40,793 nucleotides of DNA, from assembly GCA_021201735.1 (NCBI GenBank), contig JAJQEJ010000023.1, positions 1-40,793 of the forward strand. Reading direction: 5' to 3'. Position 1 is the first letter of the stretch. Each line of letters starts with the position of its first letter. Below, one piece after another: positions 1 to 7,888 of this stretch. Under the pieces are notes generated by a model. The model saw only the letters and a list, made by a program, of their open reading frames with translations. It searched no databases and was not told the origin of the DNA. This DNA comes from Oscillospiraceae bacterium. GTDB lineage: Bacteria > Bacillota > Clostridia > Oscillospirales > Oscillospiraceae. The translations under genes were made by a program, and so were the position numbers.

Positions 1-149
1 TACTCTTTGGCAATATTGCTCCTTAATCTTTTCGTGCGGTTGCCCTGCCAAAAGGCATGGTTGCTTTGTGCATCATGAAAGCAATGCACGTCTTGACCTT
101 GCTCCCGACAGGCAGTCGGTTCTCACCGGTGGACCTCATTAAGGCCATC

Positions 150-383
150 ATCATACTGTCTCACGATTGGGGCACGGCTTGTATTTTGCATTTTGCTACA
201 GGGAAAAAATCAGCCGACCTGATATGTTTCGACATATTTCAGCTGACAGGTGATGCTACGATGCCAGTTATGCCTTGGCCATCATCTCTTTGATTTGATC
301 GAGCCTATATGGCTCCTTCAAATAAATTCCCCTTGGGCACCGGCAAAGCCCTGGGAGAGTGCCCACATCGCGTCGGCCCCCAA
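150..383 (+). repeat. Degenerate copy of the adhesin 5' leader (copy A)
   Basis: This stretch resembles 868-1193 in the same orientation. Shared blocks include 'actgtctcacgattgggg' (near 160 and near 870) and 'ccttcaaataaattcccctt' (near 312 and near 1130), followed by 'cacatcgcgtcggccccc' in both. The roughly 100 bp in the other copy that holds the promoter-like boxes (about 985-1095) has no clear counterpart here. The 5' arm of the GC hairpin seen in the other copy is also mutated. It reads as the decayed leader of a duplicated surface-protein gene. Bases 1-149 show nothing I can identify. Confidence 0.7.
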
Positions 384-778
384 TGAATACGCAACAGCCT
401 ACGACTATATTGTGACAGGTAAAATTCCAGAGGAGAACGGTGACTTTGAGAACACGAGCATCACGCTGACCGCCGCCCTTGATATGGGTGCCGTATGGGA
501 TAATGGTGAAATTGTCGCTTCGCTGAGTGAGCCTTATCTGCCCATCGGCGGAAGATACCATTATGAGGGTAACAACGACGCCGTGATCTTTGACGGAACC
601 TTTGACGGCAACGGCCATAAGATTTACAACATTCAGTTTTACGGTTACGGTAGGTGATGCTGACATGGACGTTGCTATTCTTCTCAAAGGCGATACCAAT
701 CGGGATGGGGTAGTTAATATGAATGACGTAATTCTACTTCTTACCGTTGTAGAGGGAGATGCGGTTTTAGATTGGTAA
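382..778 (+). pseudogene. Remnant of a GLUG/dockerin surface-protein gene
   Basis: Bases 382-640 encode a segment closely matching residues encoded at 3571-3840 of the neighbouring intact gene; both read EYATAY, a 'PEEN' segment and then LPIGGRYHYEGNNDAVIFDG. There is no start codon, signal peptide or upstream domain: the leader repeat is joined directly to this internal segment, which indicates an internal deletion equivalent to about 2.4 kb. The frame closes at 655-657. In another frame, up to the stop at 776-778, lies a dockerin-type calcium-loop motif (GDTNRDGVVNMNDVILLL). I infer that a duplicated paralogue with a C-terminal dockerin was reduced by deletions and a frameshift. It cannot make a working secreted protein. 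Confidence 0.75.
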
Positions 779-838
779 CATTCCTCCGTCCATGCGGTTA
801 ACCCCAACATAGCAAATCAACTGAATCAAAAAGGACTA

Positions 839-896
839 AACTGCACCCCAGCAGTCATTCAGTATACCAATACTGTCTCACGATTGGGGTGCAGTT
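839..896. repeat. 12-bp perfect inverted repeat
   Basis: AACTGCACCCCA at 839-850 is matched by its reverse complement at 885-896 across a 34-base loop. There is no T-run after it, so it is not a standard intrinsic terminator. It lies between the pseudogene remnant and the leader of the first intact adhesin gene. It may be a relict terminator of the decayed gene or the edge of a lost element. Confidence 0.5.
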
Positions 897-1193
897 CGCG
901 TTTTACGCTTTACTGCAGGGGAAAAGTCGATCCGTTCGACGTGCCTCGACGCTTTTTGTTCTGCGTTTGGTGATACTATGCCACCATGGACACATTTTTG
1001 TTACTATATACACTTGGAATATAATTAATTCCGATATGTTTGTAAATTTTTACATCTGATTTGTAATATTATTTGCACCATTCTAAGGATTGTTTATCGC
1101 TTCGATTTGATTGGGATCTATATGGTTCCTTCAAATAAATTCCCCTTGGCACCGGCAAAGCCCCGGGGGCCTCCCACATCGCGTCGGCCCCCA
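868..1193 (+). repeat. Adhesin 5' leader (copy B, upstream of the intact gene)
   Basis: Counterpart of the repeat at 150-383. This copy retains an AT-rich stretch (about 985-1095) carrying promoter-like hexamers and an intact GC hairpin (1165-1171 with 1186-1192). The two copies are diverged rather than identical, so the duplication is old. Confidence 0.65.
1040..1069 (+). promoter_or_regulatory. Putative sigma-A promoter for the adhesin cluster
   Basis: TTGTAA (1040-1045) and TAATAT (1064-1069) are separated by 18 bp in a strongly AT-rich stretch. Transcription from here would create a leader of about 370 bases before the start codon at 1447. Confidence 0.5.
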
Positions 1194-1446
1194 AAGAAAA
1201 ATAATGCTCCTAAATCCGACTCCCTAACGCGCATGCTATGGGACAGGATCGAGGCACTGTTCCCCACCGGGAACAGCCGCCGACAGCACAACTGGAAACG
1301 GTTGTGTTTCCCTTTTTGGAACGGAGAGATATAGCGGGAGCAAAGGACAGGAGGTGTTATTTGCTCACAGTACTCTTCGGCCAATTTGCGGTTATGGAAC
1401 GCTGGCCGAAGTATTTTTGTCCCCAAAATTTTTACGAAAGAGTGTG
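1076..1446 (+). promoter_or_regulatory. Long structured mRNA leader, possible attenuator
   Basis: The leader of the first intact adhesin gene holds a series of perfect hairpins. These are a GC stem at 1165-1171/1186-1192, an 8-bp stem with a 4-base loop at 1257-1264/1269-1276, a 6-bp stem at 1294-1299/1306-1311 followed by five Ts, and finally a 9-bp terminator at 1375-1411. TCGGCC at 1184-1189 could pair with the 3' arm of the last terminator, giving an alternative fold. I compared it by eye with c-di-GMP-I, cobalamin and T-box layouts and could not match any. The ligand or regulator is unknown. Confidence 0.45.
1375..1418 (+). terminator. Intrinsic terminator inside the leader
   Basis: CTTCGGCCA (1375-1383) pairs perfectly with TGGCCGAAG (1403-1411), with an inner GCG/CGC pairing, followed by 'tattttt'. 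It sits only about 30 bases before the start codon at 1447, so it would stop transcription unless bypassed. That position suggests control by attenuation. Confidence 0.6.
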
Positions 1447-4400
1447 ATGAACATGCAAAAACGACTTACCAAAAGCGCCTTCTCCGTAATCCTCACGCTG
1501 GCCATGGTTGTCAGTCTGATGTCGGGAATGGCCTCGGCTTTCGCCTATGACGAAGACCTCGCGGATGACACCTATGTGATCACTGACACAGAAGCGGCCT
1601 CTGACGCAGAAGACGCCACCGACGCGGAGGCAGTCTCTGACGAAGAAGACGCCACCGACGCGGAAGCAGTCTCTGACGAAGAAGACGCCACCGACGCGGA
1701 AGATATGACCGAGGAAGAAGTAGACGTCGGTGCGGAAGTGGACTTGGACACGGAAGCCCCTTCTGATGAGCCCTCCTCCTCTGCTGCCTCTGTTACTACA
1801 GAAGAGGATGTCATCTATCCCGATACGGTCAGTGCCACTGCGCTGAACACCACGACCGATATCACGGTTACCAGTTCCGGGTATACGATATCGAGCAATG
1901 GTACATACCATATTGTCGCGGGTTCCACCGGCGTGATTACCATGACGTCTGCCGTGACAGATGCCGTCTTTATCGGCAACGGGGCAGCGTTCGACAGTGA
2001 CGGCATGATGACCAGCACACCTTATAGCAACCTGTTTTTTGACTGCTCTGCTGCCAGTGGCATCCAGCTTACCATGCAGGACATCTACATCAACAACACA
2101 AGCAACTACGTAGGTGGCGCTTACCGCAACATGATCAATTTTAACGGCATGGGCAACACACTGATCATTAACGAAACGTGCGTGCTCGATCAGGACACAA
2201 ATGCCACAAACAAAGCCGCACTCCACGTGGCCAGAGACAGCGGCCTCACCATTGAAGGAGACGGCACCCTTTACATGTATAAATATGAGCAGGGCGCTGG
2301 TATCGGCGGTGATTCCGGTGAGCTAAATGGTGATATCACCTTTGCGATGACCGGCGAAGGCTATATCAAGGGCAGCAAGCAGGGCGCGGTGATCGGCGCG
2401 GGCGCAAATGCGTCCAGCACGACCGACACACCGGGTGCCGTGACATTTGAGCGTGGGACGTACAATTTTGTGGGCATGGCCCGCGGCGCAATCATCGGCG
2501 GCAGCGCGGGGAGTCTCGCAAGCGCGGGCACCGACGTGATTGTCAATGGCGGCACGATCAATATTAATGTGGACTACAGTGGTGCTGCAATCGGCGGCGG
2601 CGGATACGCCTCGGGCAATGACGCGAGCGGCGGCACCGTTCACATCAACGGCGGATCTCTGCGTGTCTATATTGACACGAACGCTGCAAACAATGCCGGC
2701 TGGGGCGCTGCAAACGCCGGCGTAAACGACACCGCCATCACCGCATTGAAGGTAAATGACGGCGGGGAAACGGTCTACAAGTGTGTGTTCGACACGGATG
2801 TTCTCGCTGGCGGCTCTAACGCGTATAGCAACTTCTCCGTCGAGGTCGACGGCGCTTTGTACTACGACGGCGGTCTGCATGAATACATCTTCCGGCAGGA
2901 GGGCATTGACAAAAATGTGGAATGGCCAACCGTCACCTCCACGCCCAGCAACTGGGTGGATGGCGACGATACCTGCCTGTACTTCTACCTGACCGGCGAG
3001 GACCACACCATAACCGTCGGCGACCAGACCTTCACCGCGGTATTTGAATCCGAGTACGCCAATACCGATGTGGAACATAGCGCCGGCGCTTTTAGCATTG
3101 TCAGCGGCGGTGCGGAAAATCCTTCCCCTGAGGTTCCCACAATTTCTACGCAACCCGCGGATGGCGATTATACCGTTGGCGATACGGCAGACGCACTTTT
3201 CATTGAGGCGTCTCTCAGCCGAACCGGCGGTTCCCTGAGCTACCAGTGGTATTCCAACACAAGCAAGGCGACGACCGGGGCCACCGCCATTTTGGGCGCT
3301 ACCAGCAACAGTTATACTCCCTCCACCAGCACGGCGGGTACCACTTATTACTACTGCGTCGTGACAAACACAGTGGATAATCAGGCCTCTGTGGCCACCT
3401 CCGATTTCGCGGCCGTGGTCGTGCGTGCTGCACTGACAGATCTGGATCTTTGGACGGGACGTGCGGTGGACTTCAGCTGGTATGAACCTCACGAAACGGA
3501 TTATTTCATTTCTACCCCCGCCCAGTGGAATGCGCTGGCATGGATCGTCGGCGGAGATCTGACCATATTTGATGAATACGCAACCGCCTACGGCTACATT
3601 GTGACAGGCGAAATACCCGAGGAGAACGATAACTTTGAGAACGCGACCATCGCGCTAACCGCCGACCTTGATATGGGTGCCGTATGGACTAATGGTGTGA
3701 TGGTCGCTTCGCAAAGTGCGCCTTATCTGCCCATCGGCGGAAGATACCATTACGAGGGCAACAACGACGCTGTGATCTTTGACGGAACCTTTGATGGCAG
3801 CTTTGATGGTCGGGGCCATACAGTCTACAATATTTATGCATACCATGCTGGTTATGACTGTGTGATCGGCTTGTTCGGTGAGGTCGCCGGCGCTGATAGC
3901 GTGATTGAAAATGTCTGGGTAGATCAAGCGAGATTTGAAGCCGACAGCGCAGCCGGCTCCTTCGCGGGTGGTATTGTCGGCAGGCTAAATGGTGCCAATG
4001 CCATCGTGCAGGGATGTATGAATTACGCTACCATGGTTTCATCAGGCAGCTATGGTAAAGGGACCGGCGGTATTGTAGGTACCGTTTGGGCCGGACAAGG
4101 CGTATACGATTGTTGTAATGTCGGCTCGATTTGTTCTGAGGATAAGTATTCGGCAGGTATTGTAGGAAACCTGCAAGTTGGTACTGTTCAAAGTTGTTTT
4201 AACTGGGGACAATTGGATAGGAACCTTGTAGGGGTCGCAATCGCGGTGGTGAATGGTGAAAATACAGATATTGTTAATTGCCTTTATCTTTATGATGTAA
4301 GTGAGCGTGAAACTCCTTATGGTGTCAGCGACACCCAGAACAATGATCTTACCGCAGCGTACGCAGGGAAATTGACGACTACCGTCTATACTAGTTTTAG

Positions 4401-4527
4401 CACGCGGCAAGCAGCTAACACGCTTGCGGCAGCAGCATTGGCTAGCGGCGGATGGAGCACCATGTACAAAGCACTGGGAACATCAGGGGGAGCTTATTAT
4501 CTGGTACCCATTGCGTTTGAATATTGA
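1447..4527 (+). CDS. Secreted beta-helix / Ig-like / GLUG surface protein
   Basis: About 1,026 residues, using ATG 1447 (GAAAGAG upstream; ATG 1453 is an alternative). The frame is open upstream to 1354, but that part overlaps the leader terminator, so it is unlikely to be translated. Residues 1-35 form a Sec signal peptide. Residues about 38-115 are an acidic Ala/Asp/Glu stalk built from 12-residue repeats. Residues about 135-435 are rich in Gly/Asn/Thr strands with 'GAGIGG' and 'GAVIGAG' turns, as in right-handed beta-helix carbohydrate-binding proteins. An Ig-like domain with 'SYQWYSN' follows at about 563-662. A 'LWTGRAVDFSW' segment then leads into GLUG-type repeats (GLFGEV, GGIVGRL, GGIVGTV, AGIVGNL). 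No LPXTG, SLH, dockerin or C-terminal membrane helix is visible, so its attachment is unclear. The role is inferred to be adhesion or glycan binding; no catalytic motif was seen. Confidence 0.85.
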   Translation: MNMQKRLTKSAFSVILTLAMVVSLMSGMASAFAYDEDLADDTYVITDTEAASDAEDATDAEAVSDEEDATDAEAVSDEEDATDAEDMTEEEVDVGAEVDLDTEAPSDEPSSSAASVTTEEDVIYPDTVSATALNTTTDITVTSSGYTISSNGTYHIVAGSTGVITMTSAVTDAVFIGNGAAFDSDGMMTSTPYSNLFFDCSAASGIQLTMQDIYINNTSNYVGGAYRNMINFNGMGNTLIINETCVLDQDTNATNKAALHVARDSGLTIEGDGTLYMYKYEQGAGIGGDSGELNGDITFAMTGEGYIKGSKQGAVIGAGANASSTTDTPGAVTFERGTYNFVGMARGAIIGGSAGSLASAGTDVIVNGGTININVDYSGAAIGGGGYASGNDASGGTVHINGGSLRVYIDTNAANNAGWGAANAGVNDTAITALKVNDGGETVYKCVFDTDVLAGGSNAYSNFSVEVDGALYYDGGLHEYIFRQEGIDKNVEWPTVTSTPSNWVDGDDTCLYFYLTGEDHTITVGDQTFTAVFESEYANTDVEHSAGAFSIVSGGAENPSPEVPTISTQPADGDYTVGDTADALFIEASLSRTGGSLSYQWYSNTSKATTGATAILGATSNSYTPSTSTAGTTYYYCVVTNTVDNQASVATSDFAAVVVRAALTDLDLWTGRAVDFSWYEPHETDYFISTPAQWNALAWIVGGDLTIFDEYATAYGYIVTGEIPEENDNFENATIALTADLDMGAVWTNGVMVASQSAPYLPIGGRYHYEGNNDAVIFDGTFDGSFDGRGHTVYNIYAYHAGYDCVIGLFGEVAGADSVIENVWVDQARFEADSAAGSFAGGIVGRLNGANAIVQGCMNYATMVSSGSYGKGTGGIVGTVWAGQGVYDCCNVGSICSEDKYSAGIVGNLQVGTVQSCFNWGQLDRNLVGVAIAVVNGENTDIVNCLYLYDVSERETPYGVSDTQNNDLTAAYAGKLTTTVYTSFSTRQAANTLAAAALASGGWSTMYKALGTSGGAYYLVPIAFEY
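1606..1705 (+). repeat. 36-bp in-frame tandem repeat (acidic stalk)
   Basis: Units begin at 1606, 1642 and 1678. The first two are complete and nearly identical; the third is partial. Each encodes a 12-residue acidic unit around 'EDATDAEAVSDE'. The repeat is in frame, so changes in copy number would alter stalk length without breaking the protein. Confidence 0.85.
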
Positions 4528-4591
4528 ATGGCTTATGAGAATGCGCGTAGGTCAGACTATAAACTGCATGTAAAGGAGATAGGCATTTAGT

Positions 4592-6493
4592 ATGCGACAA
4601 TTAGTTTACAGGGCGGTCTCCATTCTGCTGGTGCCGGTTCTGCTCATCGCTCTATGCATCGGCATGGGCATACCGGCGCGAGCCGAAGGCGATCCTCAGC
4701 TCATAGCGACGCTTGACAAATCGGTGATCCAATATAGTGAAGATGAAGATCAATACATTACCATGGACATTGCTTTGGATCAGGAGGTAAGCGCGGTATA
4801 CTACAAAGGGAGTTTTATGCAAGGAAACTCCCTCGACCTGACCTCCACAAGCTCATCACTACAATTATCCTCTGCGGTAGCGAAAGACTGGCCATCGAGA
4901 TTTGAATTCAATAACACGCTTGGAACGTTTGAGAATTATTCTTTTGATCTTGACGATGTTGAAACTTTGGAGTCATTGGAGTCTCTGGTTACGTGTGCAA
5001 TCCTGGTGCCGGCGGGCACCCCGGTGGGCGAATATACGGTGGGTGCCAAGAACGTTTCCGTCTCAGCAACATACAACGGGCCACTGAGCTACATCATTAG
5101 GCTAGCAACAGTTTCCACCACGTTCACCATACAGGAAGAAGCAGTTCAGGAGCCTGAGCCCACTGATCCCGGTGAGGGAAGCACGCTGAATTACAGCATC
5201 GCTCTGACAACCGATTCGGCTGTTGTCAATCCGGGTGATACCTTTGACGTGGATGTCACCATCAACGGGGATGAGGACTTCGATGCCGCTATGTTCACCG
5301 TTACATACGACACCAGCCGCTTTGCGTATGTGGACGCAACCTGGAGCAACAAAAAATCAATGTACGGGGTGAATCCCGACGCGGAAGCGGGGACGATAAA
5401 AGTGATCAACTGCGTGATGGGTTCTGAATCGCTGATCCCCATCGGGGAGACGATGATCACCCTTCAATTCCGCGCGCTGGATGTCACCGGTACAACCGAC
5501 AGCAGCATGACTGTCTCAGACGCGGAGATCGAAACAGCGGCCTCCTCTGTGCGAGACTCTGCAGTCACCGTGCAGGTTACCACAACGGATCTCACCATGA
5601 CGGTCAGCGAACAGTATACGGTTTCCTTCTATGAACAGGACAGCACGCTCATAGGAAGCTACACCGTCGGCTACAACGGCAAACTCGGCGACGTGATCGA
5701 ATCACTGCCTGCCGCCGCGTCTTTGGCTCACTATGACTTCATCGGCTGGAGTACCGATGGGGAAAATGCTACGGACGACATTCTGAATCTGCCCGTCACG
5801 TCAAACGTCAGCTATACTGCCCTTTACGCGGTAAAAGCGTATGCTGTATCGCTGGTGAACGATGCTGCCTATCCCGCATTTACGCTTTCGGGTGCTGCCA
5901 CCGCCACCTATGATGCGCCTTACACCGTTACGCTCAACGGGTACGACGACACCGGCTACCTGTTCACCGTCACATACGCCGCAGATGGCGCTGTCGCGCA
6001 GACCGCTGTGAATAACGGCGACGGCACCTTCACCATCCCCGCGGGCGGCATCACAGGTGACGTCACAATTACCCTTACGGTAGAACCGCCCAGTGTGGCA
6101 TTTGAAATCGTACAGGACTATGTGACCGGCTACAGCCTGCTTCTGATTTCCGGCGACCAGGCCGCGCCTTACAGCTATGATGGCAACCCCATGTACTGGG
6201 TGGAGGCTTACGACGCGTTTGCATATTTGATCGACGGCACCTACAGCGAAACTGAGGTGGCACCGCTGATTACAGCAAATAGCGCGGGCTATGACACCAT
6301 CGAAAGGAACAGCCTTGATGTAAACGCCGACAATACCGTCGGCCTGAAAGATCTGGTCGCGGCATCGACCTGCTACTCCGCGGGCTATGCCATGACCTAT
6401 GCGAATATATATTCCTATTTGACTGCAGACGTCAACGCCGACTACGTGGTCAACGCCACCGATGTGGGGCTCATTTTCGATGCGATATTCTGA
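4592..6493 (+). CDS. Cohesin-like / dockerin adaptor protein
   Basis: 633 residues. The start is ATG 4592, with AAAGGAGAT about 12 bases upstream. Residues 1-31 are a signal peptide ending 'PARA'. Residues about 34-180 and 199-336 are two beta-sandwich domains with cohesin character; the second opens 'VNPGDTFDVDVTING' and continues 'AAMFTVTYDTSRFAYV', the usual cohesin strand pattern. A Pro/Glu linker separates them. An InlB/Flg_new-like repeat ('HYDFIGWSTDG') lies at about 341-416 and an 80-residue 'YAVSL...FTIPAGGITGDVTITL' module follows. A pre-dockerin module (about 500-573) and a two-loop dockerin (LDVNADNTVGLKDL and ADVNADYVVNATDV) end the protein. Cohesins bind dockerins, so this protein could link a dockerin partner to another cohesin. 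The cohesin assignment is by pattern, not by search; the dockerin is clear. Confidence 0.8.
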   Translation: MRQLVYRAVSILLVPVLLIALCIGMGIPARAEGDPQLIATLDKSVIQYSEDEDQYITMDIALDQEVSAVYYKGSFMQGNSLDLTSTSSSLQLSSAVAKDWPSRFEFNNTLGTFENYSFDLDDVETLESLESLVTCAILVPAGTPVGEYTVGAKNVSVSATYNGPLSYIIRLATVSTTFTIQEEAVQEPEPTDPGEGSTLNYSIALTTDSAVVNPGDTFDVDVTINGDEDFDAAMFTVTYDTSRFAYVDATWSNKKSMYGVNPDAEAGTIKVINCVMGSESLIPIGETMITLQFRALDVTGTTDSSMTVSDAEIETAASSVRDSAVTVQVTTTDLTMTVSEQYTVSFYEQDSTLIGSYTVGYNGKLGDVIESLPAAASLAHYDFIGWSTDGENATDDILNLPVTSNVSYTALYAVKAYAVSLVNDAAYPAFTLSGAATATYDAPYTVTLNGYDDTGYLFTVTYAADGAVAQTAVNNGDGTFTIPAGGITGDVTITLTVEPPSVAFEIVQDYVTGYSLLLISGDQAAPYSYDGNPMYWVEAYDAFAYLIDGTYSETEVAPLITANSAGYDTIERNSLDVNADNTVGLKDLVAASTCYSAGYAMTYANIYSYLTADVNADYVVNATDVGLIFDAIF

Positions 6494-6508
6494 TTTCTAA
6501 CCGGCTCA

Positions 6509-6550
6509 TGGCACACTCCGCTATACGCTTCAGGCGGGCGGAGTGTGCCA
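6509..6550 (+). terminator. 13-bp hairpin between adaptor and SLH genes
   Basis: TGGCACACTCCGC (6509-6521) pairs perfectly with 6538-6550 across a 16-base loop. No T-run follows, so it may be an RNA-stability or partial-termination element rather than a full terminator. It lies just after the adaptor stop codon and 47 bases before the next start. Confidence 0.55.
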
Positions 6551-6597
6551 GCTCATTATGACAGCTGAGTCGGCATTGACTAAGGAGGAAGTGCGTT

Positions 6598-7866
6598 ATG
6601 AGACGCGTTTTAAAGCTGGTATTGGCCGCATGTGTACTGTGTTCAGCGCTGGCCATGCCTGCCTTTGCGGATGTGACCCGCGCGAGCGGCCTTACGGTCA
6701 CCTATGATCTGACATCGGGCGGCACAAACGAAGTGACCGCCAAATCCGGCGATGTGATCACCGTAACGTTCACAATGCGTAACACGGATAGCACCAGTTA
6801 TCAAATATCGACCCTGCAAAACGAAATCATATTTGATCAGACTTTTTTTGAATACGTGGAGGACTCCGCCGCGGGCGTCAGGGACGGCGCGGCAGTGCAG
6901 CGTCTGACCCGTCAGCCGAGCGGGCAGCATATTATACAGTCTTTTTTTGTGTCAGCGCAGAAGGGCGGCACGAGCTTTGACGCGAGCACTGTGTTTTGCA
7001 CCTTTCAGCTTAAAATCATTGGCACCACCGGCAGCGGTGTTGTCCAAACCGATGCCCCTTTGGCATATGACGGCAACACCGATTACATAGAAATTAACGT
7101 GCAAAATCTCACCGTGCATATAGATGCGGACACTGATCCAGGCATTGATTCCGGCACCGGCACCGATTCCGGAAATAGCGCCGGAAAAAGCTCCGGCAGC
7201 TCTAAAAACAGCACCACAACCGACGCGGCGGCCACTGAGACCCCCGCCCCGACGGAGGAGATCGACAATAGTGCGGTGCCTCTGACTAGTACCCCCAGCT
7301 TTATCGACGTTTCTGAAAGCGACTGGTATCACACAGCTGTGAGCTATGTCGCGGCGAAGGGCTGGTTTGAGGGCACTGCCGAAAATACGTTTACGCCGAA
7401 TGGCCCTATGACCCGCGCCATGTTCGCCACCGTGTTGCTACGGATATCGGGAGAGGACGCGAGCGGCATCACAAGCTGCCGGTTTGACGATGTGGAGGAT
7501 AGCGCGTGGTATATGCAGGCGGTGGAGTGGGGCGCGGCACGCAACCTGATCCTCGGCGTGGGTGGAAACAAGTTCGACCCGAACAGCGCGCTGACGCGCG
7601 AGCAGATGGTTGTGCTGTTCTACCGCTATCTGAACAATTACAAAAGCCTGACCGTCACAGGGGAAGGCACCGCAATGAGCAGCTTCTCCGACGACGCCGC
7701 GGTAAGCGACTGGGCGTCCGCAGAAATGGCCTGGGCGACAGAGCGGGGCGTGATCAAGGGTACCGGAAACAGGCTTGCCCCTGGGGCGGCAACCACAAGA
7801 GCTGAGGCGTCGCAGCTCATTACAAACATCTTCACACAACTGGACGCGCAGGATGACGGCGCGTAG
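6598..7866 (+). CDS. Cohesin-like protein with three SLH domains (wall anchor)
   Basis: 422 residues, ATG 6598, with a strong ribosome site (AAGGAGG at 6582-6588). Residues 1-24 are a signal peptide ending 'MPAFA'. Residues about 30-180 look like one cohesin domain: 'AKSGDVITVTFTMRN', then 'LQNEIIFDQTFFEYV', then a closing 'YIEINVQNLTVHI' strand. A Ser/Gly/Thr linker (about 180-235) leads to three SLH domains with the hallmark motifs MTRAMFATVL, LTREQMVVLF and TTRAEASQLI. SLH domains bind pyruvylated secondary wall polymers. Combined with one cohesin, this is the layout of anchoring scaffoldins such as those of clostridial cellulosomes, where the cohesin holds a dockerin-tailed partner at the cell surface. 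The neighbouring dockerin proteins are the obvious candidate partners. The SLH part is certain; the cohesin is assigned by pattern. Confidence 0.85.
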   Translation: MRRVLKLVLAACVLCSALAMPAFADVTRASGLTVTYDLTSGGTNEVTAKSGDVITVTFTMRNTDSTSYQISTLQNEIIFDQTFFEYVEDSAAGVRDGAAVQRLTRQPSGQHIIQSFFVSAQKGGTSFDASTVFCTFQLKIIGTTGSGVVQTDAPLAYDGNTDYIEINVQNLTVHIDADTDPGIDSGTGTDSGNSAGKSSGSSKNSTTTDAAATETPAPTEEIDNSAVPLTSTPSFIDVSESDWYHTAVSYVAAKGWFEGTAENTFTPNGPMTRAMFATVLLRISGEDASGITSCRFDDVEDSAWYMQAVEWGAARNLILGVGGNKFDPNSALTREQMVVLFYRYLNNYKSLTVTGEGTAMSSFSDDAAVSDWASAEMAWATERGVIKGTGNRLAPGAATTRAEASQLITNIFTQLDAQDDGA

Positions 7867-7888
7867 CCCCTGGAAAGGATTGCATGCG

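Noticed and set aside
1-149. Coding region at the window start
   Set aside because: The short open frame from 57 has no ribosome site or family motif and overlaps the degenerate leader repeat.
1076-1260. c-di-GMP-I (GEMM) riboswitch in the leader
   Set aside because: 'ggcaaagcc' is suggestive, but the tetraloop-receptor pair and the rest of the conserved core could not be found by eye.
1354-1446. Upstream start at 1354 for the first adhesin
   Set aside because: It would place the leader terminator inside coding sequence and put 31 residues before a typical signal peptide; ATG 1447 is preferred.
1606-1705. Possible CRISPR array
   Set aside because: The 36-bp units are directly adjacent, have no spacers and encode an in-frame acidic stalk.
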